The translations under genes were made by a program, and so were the position numbers. Below, piece after piece: positions 30,501 through 36,790 of a stretch of 64,000 nt of DNA. The number at the start of each line of letters is the position of its first letter. Within the stretch, counting starts at the first letter, position 1. The DNA is from Caldithrix abyssi DSM 13497. GTDB taxonomy: Bacteria > Calditrichota > Calditrichia > Calditrichales > Calditrichaceae. The notes under the pieces were generated by a model. It was not told the DNA's origin and ran no database searches. It saw only the letters and a list, made by a program, of their open reading frames with translations. The stretch is from assembly GCF_001886815.1 (NCBI RefSeq), contig NZ_CP018099.1, positions 4,214,501-4,278,500 of the forward strand, in the 5' to 3' direction.

Positions 30501-32191
30501 ACATTGGGATTAGTAACGGTTATTCTAAATTCAAGTTCGGTTCCTGCAGTTACACTTTGCCCTGTAACATCTTCTCCATTCTTATAAACTTTTATATCCT
30601 GTCCATAAGGCATATTTCGTGTAAATTCGCTATAATTGGTTGTATTACCATAGATGGTTACATTCTCTTTTTTCCCCCAATATTCTTCACCAAAAATATT
30701 ATTCGGATCATCCGGTGTATGGTAAACTTTGTAATAATATCCGCTTCCTGCATCTAAATTTGAGAAATAGGCATTACCATTAGCATCAGTGTTATCAGTG
30801 GCTATCAAAACGCCTTCACTATTATAAAGCTGCACTCTTCCATTATCTGCAGGATATGGTGTAGATGTACCGTCAATATTCTTTACTTCTACCGTTAAAT
30901 CGCCATATTGGTTTTCAATAGTTATAATTGGTTGTTCAATCCAACCCCATCCGTCTGTATTACGGTATCCGCCATCCACATCTGTTTGTGTGCTTAATGC
31001 TCTATAATAATCTCCTTCATCATTAAGTGTTACATAAAAAATAAATGTTTTTTCACCATTATTACCATATACAATTTGGCCGGATGATGTGTTGTCGTAA
31101 TCATAAGATTCCGATTTATTTCGATCCAATACCAACCTCGTCCGAGCATAATAATTATTAACATTGGGATTAGTAACGGTTATTCTAAATTCAAGTTCGG
31201 TTCCTGCAGTTACACTTTGCCCTGTAACATCTTCTCCATTCTTATAAACTTTTATATCCTGTCCATAAGGCATATTTCGTGTAAATTCGCTATAATTGGT
31301 TGTATTACCATAGATGGTTACATTCTCTTCTTTTCCCCAATATTCTTCGCCAAAAATATTATTCGGATCATCCGGTGTATGGTAAACTTTGTAATAATAA
31401 CCACTACCTTCCTCAATATTTGAAAAGTATGCATTACCATTCGCATCTGTGTTGTCGGATGCTACCAAAGTCTCACTATTATAAAGCTGCACTCTTCCAT
31501 TATCTCCAGGATATGGTGTAGATGTACCGTCAATATTCTTTACTTCTACCGTTAAATCGCCGTATTGAGGTGCCTGAATTATATTAACAGTTATTTCATA
31601 ACTTTCAAAGCCAAGGCAATCGCCAGCACCATTCGGATCATCATCTCCAATGTAGCCTCCGCTTGGATCATAGTTAAAATTGCTATAACTTTCATCTGTT
31701 CCCAGTCCCATGCGAAATTTGATTACAAATTCGCCCCAATTTTTCGGTTTAACATTTATAAAAACAGCATTCAATTCACCTGCCTGCCAGGAATCGTTGT
31801 CAACAGCTTCGTACATGACATAATCAGCATATTGGTCCCCACCGCCAGCTTCCGATCCAAAATATAAAGATTCATCAAGGTCGCTACTTGTATATGTAGT
31901 AAAACTAATTCTATCCTTATCACTACTTGAATTGAACTGAACAAAAGACATTGTCAAATTGTTGTAAGGTGCCGGGTTATTATCTGTACCTATGTTTTTT
32001 CCTCTTAATCTTATCTGAAATGTCTCGTCTAAAGTATTTAATTCCACATCAATTGAAGAACCAAAATCAACCAGCTGTCCGTCAACCTGGATATCTAGCA
32101 CATCAGGAATACAATCTAAATAACCTTGACCGAATAAATATGTTGTGGTTACGAAAAAAAATAGGACAATGTAAACTTGCTTTAAATTCAT
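21536..32191 (-). CDS. Giant T9SS-exported GH5/LamG/FGE multidomain protein
   Basis: A 3551-residue secreted protein. The start is the ATG at 32191 ([12 protein letters not shown]) with GGAGG 9 bases upstream; an in-frame TTG at 32206 is less likely. Domains: signal peptide; an N-terminal beta domain; two near-identical modules (about 208-425, 427-645); a GH5 mannanase-like barrel (about 760-1100) with acid/base Glu in AWELANEPR and nucleophile Glu in LIEEFGFK; a helical unknown segment (about 1250-1400); four cadherin-like modules (DGVNPDxG); two LamG domains (about 1758 and 2094); an FGE-sulfatase/SUMF1 domain (about 2430-2707; [22 protein letters not shown]); Fn3; BACON-like; a duplicated WNM motif; and a T9SS sorting domain ([20 protein letters not shown]). 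It probably degrades or binds mannan-type polysaccharide at the cell surface. Composition is more AT-rich than its neighbours. Confidence 0.93.
   Translation of the reverse strand: [3551 protein letters not shown]
30280..30669 (-). repeat. 390-bp exact tandem duplication, copy 2
   Basis: Identical base for base with 30940-31329 (offset 660 bp) and flanked by clearly diverged sequence on both sides. It lies in the second of two N-terminal modules of the giant T9SS protein. Confidence 0.95.
30940..31329 (-). repeat. 390-bp exact tandem duplication, copy 1
   Basis: Partner of 30280-30669, encoding the core of the first module ([19 protein letters not shown] onward). Exact identity over 390 bp with diverged flanks points to recent duplication or gene conversion. 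Confidence 0.95.
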
Positions 32192-32526
32192 TTTATTTGC
32201 CTCCAAATAAAAATTAATTTTTCATTTATATAAGCTAATAAGATGCCAAAATAAATGAAATTGCATAACTAGTAATAAAATCCAATAGTTATAAAAAGCA
32301 TCAAGATGCAAACTTTTATATTTTATGTTTCCCCCCGTCAACATCCCGTTTCCAAACGGCAACATTTTTTGCCTTTTTGATCCAAAAATTCTTGTGTCTT
32401 GCCACAATTGTTATTATTTTTATTTTGAAACGTTTAATCCACTCTCTGGCTATAATTTAATTAAAATAAATACGCAGGCGGCGTGTCCTTCTGCATGGTG
32501 TAAATGGATTTAGTTTAATTTTTCAA
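32192..32526. other. Divergent intergenic region between T9SS operon and kinase
   Basis: About 335 bp between divergently transcribed genes. It holds the sigma-54-like promoter for the minus-strand operon and a small hairpin (CCGTTT-CC-AAACGG at 32346-32359). A TATAAT at 32451-32456 has a poorly spaced TTGAAA 20 bases upstream and may serve the kinase gene. Confidence 0.4.
32234..32248 (-). promoter_or_regulatory. Sigma-54-type promoter of giant T9SS operon
   Basis: The minus strand reads TGGCATCTTATTAGCT, with GG (-24) and GC (-12) exactly 12 bases apart. Consensus is TGGCACG-N4-TTGCW. Expected transcription start is near 32222, about 30 bases before the ATG at 32191, leaving room for the GGAGG site. 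The -12 box is TAGC rather than TTGC, so confidence is moderate. Confidence 0.5.
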
Positions 32527-35037
32527 ATGAAAATTAAAATCGCGCCAAACATCAAACTTTATTTGTTTATTGGAGCCATTGCTCTTCTATTGACGCTGGC
32601 TGTGCAGCCGATCATTCCCGATTGGTTCACACCATTCAAAGTTAAAATTGAAAAAGACAGGCGCAGCTTTCCCAATCCCTGTATTCAATATCACGACTTT
32701 GATCACGACGGCTACAGCGAAATGGCCGCCTTAAAATACCAGCAAAACATCGACGAATCGGCTCTTAAAATCTACGCTTACAATGGCGGCTTAATCGATC
32801 AGTGGACCTTTGAAGAACGCTGGCTGCCCAACTCCATGATCTTTGGCGATTACGACCATGATGGCAACGACGAGGTTTACGTCTTTACTAAAACCGCCGA
32901 TTCCCTGTTTTTGTACGCCATTGATTATCAACAGCCGTCTCGTTTTCTTCTCTACCGAAAATACATTACCCGTTCCCCTAAAAAAAACAAAAAATGGGAT
33001 CTCCGCCCCATCTCCGGCGTATTTCTGGATTCCGACGGAGACGGCTATGACGAGCTGATTTTTAACGTCATGGCCGGCGCCGCCGCCTATCCCAGAGGCC
33101 TGTACAGCTACAGTATTCGCAAACAAAAATTACTACATCAAACTGTAAAGAGTAGCGCTTTTCTGGCCAACCCTGAAAAAGTGAATGTCAATCACAACGC
33201 CTTTATTTTAATGAAAGGTAGCTTCGCATCAAGTAATGCCGAGGCCGTCACGCCCTTTTCCGATCATTCTTCCTGGTTAACAGCTTTTGACAGCCGGTTA
33301 AATTTTGTCTTTCCGCCGGTAGAATTCCCCTTTTTAAAATCAGAAATCATCGCCCTGCCGTTTGGTTTACAAAATGAACGGATCATTGTTCTACTGATCA
33401 ACAAAAGCAAGGTGCGGCCATTTGCCCGTTTAATGCTCTTTAATTGGCTGGGGCAGGAACTCAAGCGTCTTGATTTGCGAGGAACGGACTGGGCGCTCGT
33501 TCAATCAGGTAAAAATCCTAAAAAAACCATCTTGATTGACAAAAAACATCAACGCCTTTATCAGGTATCGTCGACGCTGGAACTTAACAATCCCATCCAA
33601 TACCCGATCTACTTTAACAGCGTTCTTTTTTCCGATTTAAACTTAGATAAAAACCTTAAATTTGAATTATTAATGCGTCATGAAAACAGACTGCAAATAT
33701 TCAGCGCTGATTTTCAACGGTTTGTTCAAATCCCAATACACAATTTTTTTAAAGGATTTTACAACATTTCAATCAAAGAAAACGGCGAAGGGCCCGATCA
33801 ACTTTATTTGCAATGTGGAGACGAAAAATACTTTTTGAGTTATCATTTAAACCCACTTTATCCATATCGATTTGCCAGCCATGTCGCCTGGTTTTTGTTC
33901 CTCTTTTTGTTGGTTTACGCCGGCGTTCAGGTTTATAATAATTTTTCAGCCTACCGAACAACTTTACACTCCATCTTAAGCAATCCGGATCGCGGAGTGA
34001 TGTTGTTAACTCCCAATGGTAAAATCAAATTCATGAATCATACCATCATCGATCAATTTAAATTGGGAATTACCGAATATAAAGAGCGATCCGTATTTGA
34101 ACTGTTTGCCGAATATCCTTCATTCATTAATGTTGTTCAGAACTTATTAGGGAATTCAAAAAAAATTCGTCAGGACCTGTCAATCAATGAAAATAACGCC
34201 CATTTAAAAGCTTTGCTCTACGCCAAACCCATTCAGGTTCTATTTGGTTTTATTCATGGCTATTACATTGAAATCAACGACTATTCCCGGCCCATTGAAG
34301 ACGATCGTCTAAAGAGCTGGAGCAAAACCGTACAAAAAATGGCGCACGACATCAAAGCGCCGTTATCTTCAATCAATTTAAACATGGCCACACTCAATTT
34401 GAAATTAGCCGATTTAGCTCCGAAAACTTATACGATTATTGAACCCGAGCTTAAATTAATTTTACAAGAAATCAATCGCGTAAAACAAAAAACCATTAAT
34501 TTTTTAAAGTTCACCAATCTGGAAAGGCCAAAACCAGGCTGGGTGCGCGTGGAGGATTTAATTCGACAAACCATTGCCGTGTTCAAAAGTTATTCTGAAC
34601 AATCGGTTCATTTTTATCTTGATTTTTCTTCAGATGTTGATCGCATTTATGTAGATGAACAGCAGATCCAGATGGCTCTTCAGGCTATTATCGAAAACGC
34701 CATCGATGCCATTCGAGCCAGAGGGGCTATTGCTATTACCGTTAATAAAGTCGATGCGGTGCATGATCGATTTAACGCTTATGTGGAAATCGATATCGCC
34801 GATACTGGCCCCGGCATTCCTCAGGAAATCAGGGACAAAATTTACGAGCCCTATTTTACCACTAAAAAAGAAGGAACCGGCATGGGACTGGCCATTGCTA
34901 AAAAAATTATTCAAGAACATCATGGTGAAATCTCTATTTATTCAACAGAAAATTTTTCGACCATCGTTAAAATAATGTTGCCAATGAGCAACCATGATGC
35001 CTCCCGGCAACAAAATGAAACGAATGACCGGAGCTAA
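32527..35037 (+). CDS. Histidine kinase with FG-GAP-like periplasmic sensor
   Basis: An 836-residue protein. There is a membrane segment at 11-28, then a 420-residue extracytoplasmic region with FG-GAP/VCBS-type calcium-loop motifs (DFDHDGYSEM, DYDHDGNDEVY, DSDGDGYDELI). A second membrane segment (about 457-475, WFLFLFLLVYAGV) precedes a PAS-like domain (about 490-590), a HisKA domain with the phospho-acceptor in MAHDIKAPLSS, and an HATPase domain (ENAIDAI, DTGPGIP, GTGMGLAIAKKI). It autophosphorylates in response to an external signal. An NtrC-type regulator gene follows 81 bp later and is its probable partner. FG-GAP repeats are known from integrins and adhesins, so the ligand may be a surface protein or polysaccharide (inference). 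Confidence 0.9.
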   Translation: MKIKIAPNIKLYLFIGAIALLLTLAVQPIIPDWFTPFKVKIEKDRRSFPNPCIQYHDFDHDGYSEMAALKYQQNIDESALKIYAYNGGLIDQWTFEERWLPNSMIFGDYDHDGNDEVYVFTKTADSLFLYAIDYQQPSRFLLYRKYITRSPKKNKKWDLRPISGVFLDSDGDGYDELIFNVMAGAAAYPRGLYSYSIRKQKLLHQTVKSSAFLANPEKVNVNHNAFILMKGSFASSNAEAVTPFSDHSSWLTAFDSRLNFVFPPVEFPFLKSEIIALPFGLQNERIIVLLINKSKVRPFARLMLFNWLGQELKRLDLRGTDWALVQSGKNPKKTILIDKKHQRLYQVSSTLELNNPIQYPIYFNSVLFSDLNLDKNLKFELLMRHENRLQIFSADFQRFVQIPIHNFFKGFYNISIKENGEGPDQLYLQCGDEKYFLSYHLNPLYPYRFASHVAWFLFLFLLVYAGVQVYNNFSAYRTTLHSILSNPDRGVMLLTPNGKIKFMNHTIIDQFKLGITEYKERSVFELFAEYPSFINVVQNLLGNSKKIRQDLSINENNAHLKALLYAKPIQVLFGFIHGYYIEINDYSRPIEDDRLKSWSKTVQKMAHDIKAPLSSINLNMATLNLKLADLAPKTYTIIEPELKLILQEINRVKQKTINFLKFTNLERPKPGWVRVEDLIRQTIAVFKSYSEQSVHFYLDFSSDVDRIYVDEQQIQMALQAIIENAIDAIRARGAIAITVNKVDAVHDRFNAYVEIDIADTGPGIPQEIRDKIYEPYFTTKKEGTGMGLAIAKKIIQEHHGEISIYSTENFSTIVKIMLPMSNHDASRQQNETNDRS

Positions 35038-35062
35038 ATCTCGATTAACGCCTATTTAAAAA

Positions 35063-35078
35063 TGGTATATTCTTTGCA
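35063..35078 (+). promoter_or_regulatory. Sigma-54 promoter of NtrC-type regulator
   Basis: TGGTATATTCTTTGCA matches the -24/-12 consensus TGGCACG-N4-TTGCW, with GG and GC separated by exactly 12 bases. Predicted start is near 35089, some 30 bases before the ATG at 35119. As the gene encodes a sigma-54 activator, autoregulation is likely. Confidence 0.65.
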
Positions 35079-35118
35079 AAGTTTTTTATCTAACAAAAAT
35101 TAAAATCGGGGTGTCTTG

Positions 35119-36456
35119 ATGTATCGAATTTTAATTGTTGACGATGATGAATATTTCTTACAATCCCTAAAAAATTTATTAGTGTATAAAAAATATGAAG
35201 TGGAAACCTGCGCAAATCCCATTATGGCGCTGGACTACTTAAAAAAATCCACCTATCATCTGGCCTTTTTAGATGTAAAAATGCCCGGCATAGACGGGCT
35301 TGAGCTCCTCGAGAATATTCGCGGTTTCAATAAAGATATCTCCGTAATAATGGTCTCGGGACAGAGTACAATTTCTATTGCTGTCGAGGCCATCAAAAAA
35401 GGAGCATTCGATTTCATTGAGAAACCGGTAGATCCGGAAAAATTACAAATCACTTTAAAAAATGCCCTGGAACGACAGATCCTCTACGAAGAAAAATCAC
35501 GTCTGATGGCCGAAATAAAAAGCAGATATAAAATCATTGGTTGCAGTAAAGCCATAGATAACGTCATCAATACCATAGAACAAGTAGCGGCTCTAAATGC
35601 TAAAGTTTTAATCACGGGTGAAACGGGCACCGGTAAAGAATTAGTGGCCAGAGCCATACACCTGACCAGTAATCGTTCTTCCGGCCCCTTTATAAAACTA
35701 AATTGCGCTGCTATCCCCACTCACCTATTAGAAAGCGAATTGTTCGGACACAAAAAGGGCGCATTTACCGGCGCCACCTATGAACAATTAGGCAAGTTTC
35801 AGGCGGCAAACGGCGGCACGCTTTTTTTGGATGAAATCGGCGATATGGATTTGACCTTGCAGGCGAAGCTTTTACATGTATTACAGGATAACGAGTTTAT
35901 GATGGTCGGCTCCAATAAGTACGTGAAAGTTGACATTCGGATCATTGCCGCTACAAACCAGAATCTCTTTCAACTAATTAAAGAAGGTAAGTTCAGAGAA
36001 GACCTTTACCACAGATTAAATGTCTTCAATATTAAAATCCCGCCATTGAGAGAACGCCCGGAAGATATAGAACCGTTGGCCCGACATTTTTTACGTGAAT
36101 TTGCAGACACTTATAATAAAAAAATAATTGATTTTACCCCTCAGGCGCTGGACGAATTGAAACGCTATTCCTGGCCCGGCAATGTGCGCGAATTAAGAAA
36201 TGTAATCGAAAAGACCGTTGTCTTTGCCCGCGGTTCTTTAATTGGGCTGGAAGAATTACAGCAACAAATGAGCAGCCCCCAGCCCGTAAAAGATGTTTTG
36301 TTTTCCGGTTCTCTTAAAGAAGAGCTGGAGAATTGCGAACGAAAAATCATAATGAAAGTTTTAGATCAAACCAATGGAAAAATCAACGAAGCGGCAAAAA
36401 TACTGGGCATTAACCGCACATCTTTATATAAGAAAAAAAAGCGGCTGGGTATATGA
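35119..36456 (+). CDS. NtrC-family sigma-54 response regulator
   Basis: A 445-residue protein; ATG at 35119 (MYRILIVDDDEYF) with GGGGTG upstream. Receiver domain 1-120 with DDD, phospho-acceptor Asp in LAFLDVKMPGID, and the conserved Lys in DFIEKPVD. AAA+ domain about 145-375: GETGTGKE, GAFTGA, FLDEIGDMD, WPGNVREL. Fis-type helix-turn-helix at the end (INEAAKILGINRTSLYKKKK). Together with the upstream kinase it forms a complete two-component system driving sigma-54 promoters. A sigma-54 promoter match lies just upstream of its own gene. Confidence 0.95.
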   Translation: MYRILIVDDDEYFLQSLKNLLVYKKYEVETCANPIMALDYLKKSTYHLAFLDVKMPGIDGLELLENIRGFNKDISVIMVSGQSTISIAVEAIKKGAFDFIEKPVDPEKLQITLKNALERQILYEEKSRLMAEIKSRYKIIGCSKAIDNVINTIEQVAALNAKVLITGETGTGKELVARAIHLTSNRSSGPFIKLNCAAIPTHLLESELFGHKKGAFTGATYEQLGKFQAANGGTLFLDEIGDMDLTLQAKLLHVLQDNEFMMVGSNKYVKVDIRIIAATNQNLFQLIKEGKFREDLYHRLNVFNIKIPPLRERPEDIEPLARHFLREFADTYNKKIIDFTPQALDELKRYSWPGNVRELRNVIEKTVVFARGSLIGLEELQQQMSSPQPVKDVLFSGSLKEELENCERKIIMKVLDQTNGKINEAAKILGINRTSLYKKKKRLGI

Positions 36457-36496
36457 TGATTTCTGGCTGGTAGTACGCCAGAGAATGCAATTAAAA

Positions 36497-36658
36497 ACTA
36501 TTCATTAGAGTTCTGCAAAATGCACATACATGTCATTTCGAATCCCGATTTATCGGGATGAGAAATCTTCTAACTTCAACAAAAACAAAAGATTTCTCGT
36601 CGCTCCGCTCCTCGAAATGATACTAAAATTTACATTTTGCAGAACTCTAACTATTCAT
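36497..36658. mobile_element. MITE-like element with 9-bp target duplication
   Basis: A 144-bp element (36506-36649) bounded by perfect 17-bp terminal inverted repeats, TAGAGTTCTGCAAAATG and its complement. It is flanked on both sides by the direct repeat ACTATTCAT (36497-36505 and 36650-36658). Inside are further inverted arms (TCATTTCGA/TCGAAATGA, AGAAATCTT/AAGATTTCT) and a CCCGATTTATCGGG hairpin. There is no coding capacity. Terminal repeats plus target duplication are diagnostic of a non-autonomous transposable element. Confidence 0.85.
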
Positions 36659-36790
36659 AAGTATGGAGAGTTTTTGTTAGTGTATTTTTAATTTCCGCGC
36701 TCCATTGCGCACATTTCTTCCCTCTAACAAGCCCTCTTGCATCCAGTTTAAGGCATTCCTGAAGACAGGTTTCAGGTCAAAAACATGCTA

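Noticed and set aside
32451-32456. TATAAT as a certain sigma-70 promoter for the FG-GAP kinase
   Set aside because: The only -35-like TTGAAA is 20 bases away, outside the usual range, so it is kept only as a possibility.
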